Shown: in pieces, positions 43,321 through 55,227 of the stretch | How the letters are laid out: the number at the start of each line of letters is the position of its first letter | How positions within the stretch are numbered: position 1 is the stretch's first letter | Source: Cephalotrichum gorgonifer | Lineage: Eukaryota > Ascomycota > Sordariomycetes > Microascales > Microascaceae | Length of the DNA: 64,000 bases | Direction: 5' to 3' | Assembly: GCA_900312665.1 (NCBI GenBank) | Contig: ONZQ02000006.1 | Coordinates: forward strand, 763,981-827,980 | Made by a program: the position numbers and the translations under genes | Notes under the pieces: generated by a model | Databases searched by the model: none | What the model saw: only the letters and a program-made list of their open reading frames with translations | What the model was told of the DNA's origin: nothing

Positions 43321-46300
43321 ATGCTTCCCTACTATAGCAACGCTATACCTGTGTCCTGGTTGGTGCTGTTCCTCGTAGCCCGTCTATCAAGCGCACAACA
43401 ATGCCTAGAGGGACAGTACTGGTGCCAGGACCGATGTGGAACCGACGTTGATACATGCTGCGAGACGCCGGACGGGCAGCACAATCTATGTGGTCCAGGT
43501 TTGTCTCTCCAATACTAGAAACTGTTCAAAAGGAAAGAGAGGACCTGACGCAGTGACAACCGTGCTAGAAACCATATGCTGCGGCTTCGGGTGTTGCCCG
43601 AATAGTACCTTCACCTGCAATGCGGACTTCAGTTGTACCGGGCCTGATGGGGTGGTGATTCCTCCGGCTCCCGATCCGAATGTTCCCGCCCCTGTCCCTT
43701 CCAGTATAGCTGAGCCTAGCCCTCCGCCTTCAAGCCCAGTCGGCTCCGGGTCTCAGGATCCCTCCCCTTCAATCTCAGTCGACCCCTCAGTCGACCCGGA
43801 GTCCCAGGGCCCCTCCCCTTCAATCTCAGTCGACCCGGGGTCCCAGGACTCCACTCCTTCAATCTCAGTCGACCCAGGGTCTCAGGACTCCTCTCCTTCG
43901 ATCCCACCAAACGGTGAAGTAGATCTCCCCCACCAGGACCCGTCAAGCACTTGGGGAGGAGATCCCTCGTCGTCGGTTTCCAAGTCAGTTACTTCGACTT
44001 CTGCTTCTGAGCCAGGTCCAGCGTCGTCTACTTCTGAGCCAGATCCCTCGTCGTCTGCTCCCGAGCCAGATTCTACGACGCTGAATCCAGAAGCTTCAAC
44101 CACCCCCGATCCTGGGAGTATTAAAGTTGTTATTGGGACAAAATCGATCATCCTGCCCACCGTGACGACTGAGACTACCGTCACGGTAGAAGGTGGTGCT
44201 GTCATCACACTTATGCCTGACATGGAAACCCTCATCACTGTGCATCCAGGGGTAGGTTCTGATGCCACCTCTGAACACGAGACGGTAGCTCCCAGTGCCG
44301 GGTCCGGTGACCAGACGGCAGACCAATCTAGCACAGACACTGCGGTTTCGTCCACTCAGGAAGCTACAGGGAATTCTAGCCAAGAACCCAGCCCAGGAAC
44401 TTCCCAAGAGGCTACAGACGGAACGCAGGAATCCAGCCAAGAGCCCAGCCAAGAGCCCAGCCAAGAGCCCAGCCGAAAGCCTATCCAGGGAACGTCCCAA
44501 GAGCATACCCAGGAGTCAACGCAGGAGTCAACGCAGGAGTCCACCCAGGAGCCCAGCCCCGGAAGTCCTCAAGAAACTACCAAAGAGACTCCTCAATCCG
44601 ATCCCACCCCCTCAGCATCAACAGAAAACGGCGATGACACGACATCTGCGGCTACAGAGTGGCCCGCGTCAGTTACTATTTCCCCTTTGCCAACTGAGGT
44701 GAATCAGCCGGGGCTAGAAGACGAGAACGACGACGACGACGACGAGAACGACGAGGACGAGAACGACGATGATGATGACGATGGCGTTATTGCGGGCATT
44801 ATTCCATGTAGGCTTTGGTTCTTCAATGTAAGTATGAACCAACCCAATGTCTCTCGCCCATCTACTCTGTTAACAATCCTATCAGATCTGTCCCACGTTC
44901 AATAACATCAAATTTGGGAGCTGGAGATTACCACTTCCCCCTGGTATCTACCCACCGTAAGTTACGACATGCCTATATATGCTGCCTTCCAAAAACACAC
45001 TCAAATCGTTGATCTCGAGTATTCTGGTCTGTTACTTACCTGATAATTCCGATCGTCGTAGGGGCCCTCCACCAATTCACCTGCCGTTCCCCCTCGAGAC
45101 CCGTGGGGTCATACCCCCTTGGCCCCGGTTCACGTAAGTCTTCAGGCTCCAGAAGCAGCTCATGAATCATGGGACCGGTACTAATACCGCAGTAGGGTTG
45201 GTTTAGACAAGATTGCCACATTCCCTCCAGAGCCCAATCCTACCAACTGTGAAACACATACGGCGGAGCTATGCTATGCCACCACGTCGTACGTTGTATC
45301 AACACTGGACAATGGCGTTGTTGAGACAATATCGTCTGTGGTGCCCGAACCAGTCTGCACTGAGATACTGGGATGTGTGGTTAGGGACGTCAATGAGGAG
45401 TCTACATCGACAAGTACTGCCGAGTGTTCAGCTCCCAGCGGCAATGTTCGACGACAGGAACAAGGAGACAACGACTCGGGCGCATCCTGTTCACCTATGG
45501 GGAGCTATACCATCTGGCCTCGGGATGGAACGAACCTCATCGAAGCCAAGGCTACTTGGGAGCAGATGATTGCTGTTATTGGAGATGGCAGCCGGATAGA
45601 AAACTTGCAGGATCGCCGTTTCTCAGTGGATTTTTGGCACGCAACCCTGACCGAGGACGAGGCGCAGGCCCTTCGCGAGATGCCCAATGTAAGTTTGTTA
45701 CCCGATCCCGATTTCGGGCCGAGAGAGAAGTAGAAAAACGTAGACAACTGACACGATGCTCTTATGTTTCGCAGGTCGCCGGCGTATTCGCCCGATGCAC
45801 GGAATGCGATCAATATGACCCCACAACGTCTTGAGTCTACCAGAATGAATATCGGGAGCTCTCTTCGAACAATTTCCCTGATATTGTCTCTGGCTTTGAC
45901 CTTGAACCTGACCCTGGCGATGTGCCTGACAACGCCCCTGACACATTCCCCGTCGGTCGTCAGCAAATGGCCTATCTCTCTTATCCCCCTCCACAAAAGG
46001 AGAAATTATTTCGCTCTCCTCGCGAGCCCAAACGCAAGTTGTTCGAGGACAAATATATCTTCGACGACAGCGCAGGATCCGGTATCCCCGTTTACGTTGT
46101 GGACACGGGCGCCCAACTAGCACACGTCGTATGTCCTAGAGTGAGACTAATCCGCCGAATGTCAAAGATGCTAATGAAAAGGCGCCATAGGAATTCACCG
46201 ACGGGGACAATATAGCCAGTAGTGTCAACTGGATGTTTTCTGGCAACGATTTTGATGGCCAGACCCGCCAAGACGACTCAGCAACGCGTGCCGACGGAAC

Positions 46301-48246
46301 CTGCCACCCCGAGAAAAAGAAAGCAAAGGAATGCCGCGTCCATGGAACCTCCATGCTTGGATTTGTTACCGGTAGGTACTTGGGATCCTCTAAACACGTG
46401 GAGCCTTGGGTGGTGCGAGTTCCCCGAAGGTCCGCCACCGGGGGCAGCTCTATGCCACAGGATTGGCTTAGGGGCGTCGCTATGATAAATGAAAAAATCA
46501 CAAAGAAAACGGAAGTTACACAGGCAATCGTATCACTGTCCTGGCTATATGGAATTAAAGCTTTCGAGCGTACCCCGTTAGATTTAAGGCCGTGGCAGAA
46601 GGCACTCTGACGAAATCACCGCGCTTATTGACAAGGGGGTATTTGTCGTAACAGGGTCGGGCAACACAAAAACTGTAAGTTCAGGCGATGAATCTCCCCG
46701 TTTTATACCAATCGAAGGCTAATATCACTCGTTGATAGTATGTAGATGGGTGGCCAGCGTTATTTGGCGCCAAGAAGGGGACCATGGACGACGGGTGGCC
46801 GCAGCCACAGTGGTATATTGAAGACCTCTTAGTCGTTGGCGGCGCCAACGTGTTGACTGGGGATAAAGCGTTCACCTCGGGAATTGACCAGGAGAAAGGG
46901 CTTCCGCATGTTTATGGACCGGGCGAGAAACTCGTCGGTGTGGATGGGGACAAGTCGAACTGGGGCTCCAGCGCCCACGGTACAGCATATAAGGCCACGG
47001 CTGGAACTTCTGTTGGTAAGATGAGCCATGGTCAATCTGCAGAGAACAAGAGGAAGCTGTGCTAATGGTTCCATGGCAACATATAGCAACGGCATACACT
47101 GCCGGGCTCGCCGCATATTTCCTGAAGCTGCATCAGCTGGGCCGCCTGCCCCCGCTCAGTGATGGGAGCAAACCGGACATGAGTCCGCGCGGGCTAAAGA
47201 GGTATATCCTTGACAAGGCCTGGTCTCGGTTTGAGAACCCGGTATATGGACCCATCAAGGGGGTGTGGAATGCCGTGGAGCTGGCTAGCCTCAAGTCCAT
47301 GTGTCCCTATGACAGGTCCATGCAGGAGAGGGTCATGGCCTTGCGAATGTTCCGGCGCCAGGATCAGGGAGATGCCACGGTTTCGGAAGACCAGTGTTTC
47401 CTCGACTTGGATTCTCTAGACGAGGACAGCAACGATGCCGACGACGCCGACGACACGGATGACGCCGACAACACCGACGGCACCAGTGGCACCTTGACGA
47501 CAACCGATGCGGCGGCTGCCCCTACTGGCTTCACGTGCACCGAAGAAACGGTAGACCGGTGCGCACCAGCCGTCATCTGCAGCGGAATCGAGCGCCCCAG
47601 CTGCGTCGACGGCAAATGCGTCTGCATCATGCGAGAGCCTCCGGCTCCGGAGAGCACATTCAAGACCGTGACGACATCCACAGACTCCCCTCCAGCTCCG
47701 ACGGACAACAAACCAAAGGAGTGCCACATCCACGTCCGCGAGCTGAACTGGGGCAGGGCTCACGAGGTCAGGGTCTGGGTAGAAGCATATATCAATGGCG
47801 ATCCGGTCGGGATGGGGAAGAGCGAAAAGCTCTCGGCCGACTGGGGAAAGTCTGTGAGCTGGCCTACGGACAAGTCGGGTCTTCCGGCCACCCTTGAGAT
47901 TGAGTTCGCCGAGAAGTCCGGCCCGTTGAAACGAGATGTCCCCGGACCGAAGGGTACCTTTGACTGGAACGTAGTGGAGTCGTGGGATCTCGTGTTCACG
48001 GCCGGATCGACAAAGTGGAGCAGTGGGAATACTGGCGAGAAACCGTCCTGCCAAGTGGGAGCATGGGATAACACCCCAAGGTCACCTAAAAAAAGTCCGT
48101 GGGAGTTTAACAAAAACTTTGACAGGGGGAATTGGCCAGTAAGTGGAACGAAACCTATGAAGCAATTCAGCCGCAGGAGTGTCTTTTACTAACTTCCTTT
48201 CTTCTTTCAAAAGAACCGAGAGATGGATTGCTACTGGGAGTGTTGA
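43321..48246 (+). CDS. Large modular secreted subtilisin-like (S8) serine protease gene with an in-frame stop and a frameshift
   Basis: Ten exons: 43321-43498, 43554-44827, 44886-44956, 45062-45133, 45193-45688, 45775-46128, 46191-46674, 46739-47015, 47087-48138 and 48214-48246. The ancestral product is about 1430 residues. In order: signal peptide ending LSSAQQ; Cys-rich module (LETICCGFGCCPNSTFTC); long Ser/Pro/Glu tandem repeats; an acidic run; propeptide-like domain (SYTIWPRDG); S8 domain with catalytic Asp in VYVVDTGA, His in RVHGTSMLGFVTG, SW and GVFVVTGSGN strands, and Ser in TAGTSVATAYTAG; Thr/Asp-rich spacer with a Cys module; and a C-terminal domain ending DCYWEC. Two lesions break it: TGA at 45832-45834 and one extra base near 46608-46610, after which DEITALIDKGVFVV resumes. 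The last intron has a perfect TACTAAC branch site. It may be a recent pseudogene, or the lesions may be sequencing errors. A NAGNAG acceptor at 45192/45195 is ambiguous. Confidence 0.72.
43751..43900 (+). repeat. 39-nt tandem repeats encoding a Ser/Asp/Pro unit
   Basis: There are about three to four imperfect copies of a 13-codon unit reading roughly PSISVDPGSQDST inside the subtilisin gene. The first copy carries an extra SVDP. The repeat keeps frame, consistent with selection for a protein spacer. Confidence 0.8.
44431..44555 (+). repeat. 12-nt tandem repeats encoding SQEP and TQES units
   Basis: Two blocks of 12-nt units lie in the protease linker: SQEP repeated at about 44432-44475 and TQES at about 44511-44555. 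Both are in frame and typical of length-variable wall-protein linkers. Confidence 0.8.
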
Positions 48247-49067
48247 TAGTAGATTGGCCATTTGTTTGGGGGGCAGATGGGCGTTTGTGGGTTGAAGGGG
48301 GAAGAGGGCGAAAGGAGAGATTGAGGGTGATAGTACATGTAGACTTTGGGAACGTCGTCTCGGGATGTTGAGCTGGGATATGTACGGAGGAACATTCATT
48401 ATATACGATACGATAGTTCCTTCAAGGGGTTATGCATAAGAGCGGACATGGTAGTCCTGCATATGCAGCTCACGGGATATGCATTCTTTCCAAGTCACGT
48501 CACTCGTTAACACGCCTATTCTTGCTACTCTCCCAACTTATAGCTATCCGCTTGGGTAGTAAGTAGTATTGATTTGGTAAGGAGCCCAGAAGGGTGCCAT
48601 CTTGACTTGGCTTTTTGAGTTCACAACGGAAGCAGGATGTTGGAAAGCACGGGTGAACATATCGACGGCTGATTGTGTTGGGAGAGACTGGGGTTTGGAA
48701 GATTCCGAAGAACGGTCAAGGTGCAGTTTCCTATGTAGAACATCCTAAGTACTCTGCATACTCGAACTTTGGGTGAGACGCCAGGTGAGGGGCGGGTGAT
48801 GGGAAACAAAATATTCTCCGAGAGCTCAGTTTTGTTCTCTCCAATCCACCATAGCTCGAAAGGGCTTGCGCCTGCTGGAGAGTCCGAGCCCCAGGTCTGC
48901 ACGGCGCTTAATAATAAATAGATATGCTTCGCTTGTGATTTCATGACAATTAAACGCTAGACGTCACCTAGCATATAACGCTCAGGCCCCTCGTCTACCC
49001 ATTACTACATGTATCCATCCCCTAACTGGGGCAAATGCAAAACGCTCTCTCCACCTCTCGCTCGGCA
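48247..49067. other. Convergent intergenic region, subtilisin / FAR-17a-like
   Basis: This 821-nt stretch has no recognisable gene. It should hold the 3' UTRs of the two converging genes. Confidence 0.55.
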
Positions 49068-50084
49068 TCAGGACCCTTCCCTCAGAGGGAGAAGTGAGGT
49101 TCCTACCTGCTCCCGCGCGTCCCTCGATCCAATCGCCGACATCTCCTTATCCTGCTCCCTCGCCCCGCGCTTCGAAAACTTCCCCTTCATGCCCAGCTTC
49201 CTCTCCGTGAGCAGGACCCTCGTCCAGATGAGCAGCTTCACGAGGAGGAAGATTATGATGACCGCCGCCAGGATGATGAAGACGTACGCGGTGACCATGC
49301 CGCTGCCGCCTGGCCCGTCTGGGCCGGGGTCCAGGAAGTTATAGGGGTAGAATCCCTTTGTCGCGTGGGTGATGTACGCCAGGGCGAGGTAGAGCGCCAT
49401 TACGATGATGAGGTATACGACGTGCACCCAGGGCTGGGGCGCGGTCCTGGGGATCAGGATCTCGAAGAGGGCGAAGAAGGAGTTCATGCCGTGCTGGGAG
49501 ACCTCCCTCCAGCCGTTGTAGACGACGGTGTACCAGGGCCCCTCGTATAGGATGCCCCAGTAAACAATTGTGACGAGGAACGGCAGGGTCACGACGGTGG
49601 TGTAGTAGAAGGAGTGGAGGGCCTGCAGGGCCCGCGGGAGGCGGTCGAGGAGCGGGCGACCGGAGAGGGCGTAGGTGAGCGTGTGGACGGACGCGACGAG
49701 GAAGTAGAAGAGGAGGCCCCAGTACGTTAAAAGCGTGAAGTAAGAGAACTCGTCGGCGACGCCGCGGCAGCCCTCTTCGGACTGGCAGGTGCGAACGATG
49801 ATGAAGATGCGGGTGACGATGATGTAGAGGAACTGCGCGCGCGGGGGGAAAGGTGTTAGTCGGTCAGTTCAGTCCATCACTTGCGGTCAGAGGACATAAA
49901 TGTACGGCGCGCGGTTTCGCTTGAGGTTATTCGGGAGGAGGGGAAGACGTACGAAGATGAAGCGCACGGCGAAGAGGACAAAGGGCGGGAGGAGCCAGGA
50001 GGTTTCGAAGCGCGATGTGGGATCCCATTCATCCTTGCCGAGCGAGAATGCCTCGCGCACGGCGCCCATCGTGGGCAACTTCAT
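49068..50084 (-). CDS. FAR-17a/AIG1-like multi-pass membrane protein
   Basis: Two exons (50084-49953 and 49832-49068, 120-nt intron) encode 298 residues. About six hydrophobic helices are visible (for example FVLFAVRFIFFLYIIVTRIF, LLTYWGLLFYFLVASV, VVTLPFLVTIVYWGILY). The conserved block SQHGMNSFFALFEILIPR followed by YITHATKGFYPYNFLD matches the pattern of AIG1/ADTRP-type proteins, whose animal members are threonine hydrolases acting on fatty acid esters of hydroxy fatty acids (FAHFA). The His in SQHGMN fits the family's active-site region. The C-terminus is a basic cytosolic tail. Enzymatic activity in fungi is not established, so this is inferred. A T12 run (50095-50106) lies 10 nt upstream of the start, in the leader. 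Confidence 0.75.
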
Positions 50085-52797
50085 CGTGACTACCTTTTTT
50101 TTTTTTAGCCCCGATGAAGTTGGGAACGATGGAGATAGAGAAATAACAAAAAAAAAAAGGAAGGAGTGGACGAGATAATAAGTTCTACCGGAACCGTTCG
50201 ATCGATCGAAAGGGCCGAGAGAAGGACGGGAGAAGAGTCTAGTTTAATATACGGAGATACGCGCAATGCGATCCGCCCACATTTTTGCTCCGAAGGGGCA
50301 AAAGGGCCGAAGGTCACGATGTGACGCTGATGGGGCACTGCGGTGTTCTGGGCTTAGTTCCTCTCCCCCACGATGAGCGAAGGGTTAATATTTGGTGGAG
50401 TTAAAGGATCAAGAGCGAAGGGGAGGGGAGGGTCGGTCCTTTGGGTGGGCAGAGTTGCAGTGGCAGCCATCCCTGGTTTATTCGCTAGGATTGCCGAAAC
50501 GGTCTGGTTCGGGGATAAGATTGGTTCGCATGATCGGTCCCGACTTGCCGTGCTGTCGCATAATATACAGTACCAGAAGTCTGGATCTTGGCCTCGGGCG
50601 CGTCCCATTGGTGCCAGCATGTGATTTTTTTTAGAACCATTACAAAGTACTCGTAAGCCCGCCTGCTCCTGCAGTTTTGAGACCACACGTTCGTGGTCCA
50701 GCCAGGAGTCAAGGATGACAATCATCCGTCCCTGACTACTCGCAAGGCCGGATCCTGCGTCTGCGCTTACAAGTACCTTTTCACTGTAAAACAGGCGGAC
50801 CAGTCGGCCAATTATACGCCGTGCCATTCGCTAACCTTCTTGTACTACCTAGTGTAGTACTCGTGCCGTTCTAGAAGCCAACAGTTGAAACGTATTTGGC
50901 CGTCTCGGAAACAGGCCGTCCCTGCCCTCTGCCGTTGTGGTATTCGGGGTTTCAGAAGTTCCCGCCTGCGTGTGGGTTAACACTACTGAGGTCGTATCTT
51001 TTCGCTCAGCTGTACTGCGTAAAGTTTAAACTGAAGCCCAATGTATTCGGCGGTGCTGCACTGCCTCTTGTGATGCGTACACACCTGTCTTATTGCTTAC
51101 GAGTACTCGCGCCGTGGCGTTTAAGTCAGAACGGCCAGCCTTAATATCACGTAAGTTTCATCTGACGCAGACCCTGCCAGACATATCTGCCAGTGCCCGT
51201 ATGGAGCGCCCAGATTACGGAACTAATAGTCTAGGCATGTCCTCTTGGGGCTTGTACTTATACAAAAGGATTGCGAGGATTCAGGGTGCACGCACTGCTG
51301 GGCCTTGCTGTGTCGTGCGAGTAGACCAAAGCTAACCTCGACTAACTACAAGTACGAGTACAAGTAATAGATGTCCGGTGGTGGACTATTATTTATGCTT
51401 GTGCTAGGTCGGGTAGGTAGGTCAGGTGAGTGGGTACTGCGAAAACACTATATTGTACTATTGTAGGCGCGCGAGTAGTGGGGATATGGCTGTACAGAAG
51501 AATTCTGGGAGATGCAGAAATGCAAAATGCCAAGTTCACGGGTGCAGGGGTAGCCGACGTTGTCAGACAACATCGCACGAGTCCATTTTCGCCCCCAACT
51601 CACCTAACACTACTTAGAGTGGGTAAGCATTATTACCTAATAATCCGGTACCTGGAAACCCCAACACATCAATCGATACTTAGGTAGTGCCGCTTCTCAC
51701 CGTCATGGTCCACCAATTCAGTCCGTCTTCATTTGTGATGGAGTGAGTGGTGCCCCGCCCGCCGCCCCTCTACGTACTCACAATATCTTCAACATCAACT
51801 TCAGCCCCAGCGGGGTCGGCCGGGCAACTCGGATTCCCTGAGGTGGGTCGGAGCGCGCCACACCAGCCCACCTATTCTGGAGCCAGCCAGTCCCAATATT
51901 AGAAAGAAAGTCCGAGTCGCTGAAGGAAAAAATACGGCTATGGGCACATGGGCACGAAGAACGAGTATTGCGGGTACGAGATGACGATTGTTTTCTTGGA
52001 GTGCCAAGCCACGCCCAGCTTCCGCTCACGTACGAGGACTCGCATACTAAAGTATGCAAACATGTAGTACTCTAGTACTAATGCCGGCTTGGTTTTGCCA
52101 TCGTCCTCGGGTTCTCAATTCCCTACGTCACCGCCTTGTCCTGATTCTTCATGAGGGGTATTACAAGTTAATATGTGTGCCACGTCTGCCCTCGCTTGCT
52201 TGTATATTATTGTATTAAATCTTGCTCAAAGCGGATAGTATTGCGCCATGTTTCCAGGGGTTTCCTCCTCCGTGAGGAGTTTACATGTACCGCGCTTGGC
52301 TATATTTAGCCCAGAGACCAATGAGGCGCGGGGGAATCGACACAGATGGAGTCCGTGGGACAGACTGGATCCCCTGGATTCCCCCTGTACGAGCGCCATG
52401 TAGTGGGCTCTCGCACAAAATGGCGGGGCTGTGGATAGCTGAATACGAGCAAGTCCGTCGCTGCCCCGCAAGCGGCGCAAGGTCGGAGCTTCCCAGCCAA
52501 GATTCCAAGTCCCGCGGGGGGGCTCAGCATCGGTTCAGCTCGCCCCCCCTTTGCGAGTACTTAGTAGCTTGGACATACCGCCCGGGTCCTTTCCCGTTGT
52601 CTTGACATCTCCTCTTTCTCTCTCTCTCTCCCTGATTTATCTCTCCTCCGATCTGTTTTCGAACCTTTGACCACCAATTGTGCCTGACTGGTTGTCTAAA
52701 TCCAAAATCCAAAATCCATACCTCAAAAACTCTATACCATAGCTACGAGTTAGCTTGTTAATTTCACCCACCCACCACACCCACACCACATCTCACA
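50085..52797. other. 2.7 kb gene-free region, FAR-17a-like / UAP1
   Basis: No frame here resembles a protein on either strand (longest 157 codons at 50354-50827 minus). From 50.6 to 52.6 kb TACNNGTA motifs are frequent, including a cluster at about 51347-51368 with three overlapping copies. The 52.6-52.8 kb part is the CT- and CA-rich leader of UAP1. Confidence 0.6.
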
Positions 52798-54390
52798 ATG
52801 GTCCTCCCCAGTGCTGACAGGCTCGCCGAGCTGCGGGCGAAGTACGACGAGGCCGACCAGGGCCACGTCTTCACCTACTACGATAGCCTTTCCGACGACG
52901 AGAAGGCGTCGCTCGTCGAGCAGCTCGAGAAATTCGACCCCAAATACATCAACGAGATTACCAACCGCGCCCTAAACCCCCCAGCCGCCGACGAGTCCAA
53001 GACGGGCACCCAGCTTGAGCCGCTACCGAAGTCCGCCACGGCGAGTATTCTCGACTCGGAACAGGATGACATCGACGCGTGGTACAACCAGGGTCTGGAC
53101 CTGATTGCCCAGAACAAGGTGGCCGTCGTGCTCATGGCCGGTGGCCAGGGTACCAGGCTGGGCAGCTCCGCCCCCAAGGGATGCTACGATATCGGCCTTC
53201 CCTCCAAGAAGAGCCTCTTCCAGATCCAGGCCGAGCGCATCCGCAAGGTCGAGCAGCTGGCTGCTAAGAAGTCTGGCGGTCCGGCGCCCGTGGTGCCCTG
53301 GTACGTCATGACCAGCGGCCCTACCCGCGGCCCTACCGAGGCCTTCTTCAAGGAGCACAACTACTTCGGCCTTGACGCCGCCAACGTCTTCGTCTTCGAG
53401 CAGGGCGTCCTGCCCTGCATCTCCAACGACAAGAAGATCCTCCTGGAGTCCAAGTCCAAGGTGGCCGTCGCCCCCGACGGCAACGGTGGCATCTACGAGG
53501 CCCTCGTCGTGCAGGGCGTCCTCGCGGACATGAGGAAGCGGGGGATCGAGCACATCCACGCCTACTGCGTCGACAACTGCCTCGGCAAGGTCGCCGACCC
53601 CGTCTTCATCGGATTTTCGGCCTCCAAGAACGTCGACATTGCCACAAAGGTCGTCCGCAAGCGCAGCGCCAACGAGTCCGTAGGCCTGATCCTCCTCAAG
53701 AACGGCCGTCCAGACGTCGTCGAGTACTCCGAGATCGACGAGGCCACCGCCTCGGCCGAGGATCCCGCCCAGCCCGGCGTCCTCAAGTTCCGCGCCGCCA
53801 ACATCGTCAACCACTACTACTCCTTCCGCTTCCTCGAGTCGATCCCCGCGTGGTCCAAGGACCTGCCCCACCACGTCGCGAGGAAGAAGATCCCCACCGT
53901 GGACCTGGCTACCGGCGAGTCGATCAAGCCCGCGAAGCCGAACGGCATCAAGCTCGAGCTGTTCGTGTTCGACGTCTTCCCCCTGCTCGAGCTCGAGAAG
54001 TTCGCCATGCTCGAGGTCAAGCGCGAGGACGAGTTCTCGCCGCTGAAGAACGCCAGGGGCACGGGCGAGGATGATCCCGATACTAGCAAGCGGGACATCA
54101 TGGCCCAGGGCAGGCGCTGGCTGGAGGCCGCCGGTGCCATTGTTGAGTACGAGTCTCCGGACCAGGGCGTTGAGGTGTCGCCGCTTTTCAGCTACGTAAG
54201 TCATTACCCATTTTCCTCCTTCGTCGGCCCTGCGTGGGTGTGCTTGATTGATCGCCTCGACGGAGTGTCTTTTGGTTGCAATTCTCCTTGAGGACAATAA
54301 ACTAACGAATATATACTACAGAGTGGCGAGGGCTTGGAGAAGCTAAGCGGCAGGGTCATCAAGGCACCTGCAGTCTTGGAAATGGAGTAA
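52798..54390 (+). CDS. UAP1: UDP-N-acetylglucosamine pyrophosphorylase
   Basis: Two exons (52798-54195 and 54322-54390, 126-nt intron with GTAAGT donor) give 488 residues, close to the usual length. The nucleotidyl-transferase signature LMAGGQGTRLG lies at residues 112-122. Further family blocks are VPWYVMTSGPTRGPTEAFFK, VFVFEQGVLPCISNDKKILL and PDGNGGIYEALV. The enzyme converts GlcNAc-1-phosphate and UTP to UDP-GlcNAc, the last step of the hexosamine pathway, feeding chitin, N-glycans and GPI anchors. It acts in the cytosol. In S. cerevisiae the gene is QRI1. The start context (CACAATGG) is strong and the leader is CA-rich. The terminal 23 codons are supplied by the small second exon; without splicing the frame ends in intron sequence. 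Confidence 0.95.
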
Positions 54391-55227
54391 AGAAAGCTTC
54401 AGTGAGGGCATGCATGGCCCAACGAACATTATTTACATCCCACATCCTACAGGGGAGAAAAACAAAACCCTGGCGCAACAAGATATCCTTGGAAGGGTTT
54501 TACTTGGCTTCGCTTAGCTCTGGCTTGATCGCTTGGGCAATACGGGAGCTTTGGTCGGGCGTTCATGGAAACGAGACATGAAAAAGCGAGATTACAGGAT
54601 ACGAGTGCAGAGAGCATTAATCATGGGCTCCTTTAATCATTAAAGCTAGGATAGCCTTGGGAAATTGCTATATGACTTACCTTAAAAGTGTCGACTGAGA
54701 GAAAGATACTGGGATAGACAAGCTTGGCTGCACCCACCGAATGACTGATTCCATATTTGGGGAACACGCACTGGCGAGAGGAAGACATTGTGGCACGTGG
54801 AAGCAATATTATACATTGCTTTTTGTTTCCGCTGATGTTATGGTACAAGTCGGTAGATCCGGCGTACAAGCATGATCTGGGGCTGGGATGAATCAATAGC
54901 TCACTAAGCTCAGCCACTAAGCAGTCCTCTGGTGGCGCCACGGGCGAATGAGAACCCAACATGACTCACCCCATGAGGCAATCGCAGCCACTAGCAACCC
55001 CGCCATTCATACCCCTCTTCGACGTTTTCGTACTTGCTACTACTTGCACTCGCAAACGCAAAGGGCAAAGTAAAGTGCAACATCACTTCCACGGTCGCAT
55101 CGCTAGGGCAAGCCACCTTTGCAGATAGATTCGACATCCACCACACCCTTGGTGTGTTTCAAGTGTCTCGTTTCTTCTCCCATTTCCTCCCCACATTCCT
55201 AGAAGCACCAAAGGAGAGATAGGAAAA
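54391..55227. other. Spacer between UAP1 and methionyl-tRNA synthetase
   Basis: The two genes are in tandem on the plus strand. The one long antisense frame (54633-54962, 109 codons) has no domain. The final 200 bases are the pyrimidine-rich leader of the synthetase. Confidence 0.55.

Noticed and set aside
46537..46602. Possible intron that would bypass the protease frameshift
   Set aside because: The donor would be GTCCTG, and splicing would delete the conserved SW strand of the S8 domain. A one-base frameshift explains the data better.
53023..54297. 424-codon antisense frame across UAP1
   Set aside because: This is a GC3-bias shadow of the UAP1 exon, with no start context, domain or introns of its own. 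A similar case is 56065-57222 antisense to MetRS.
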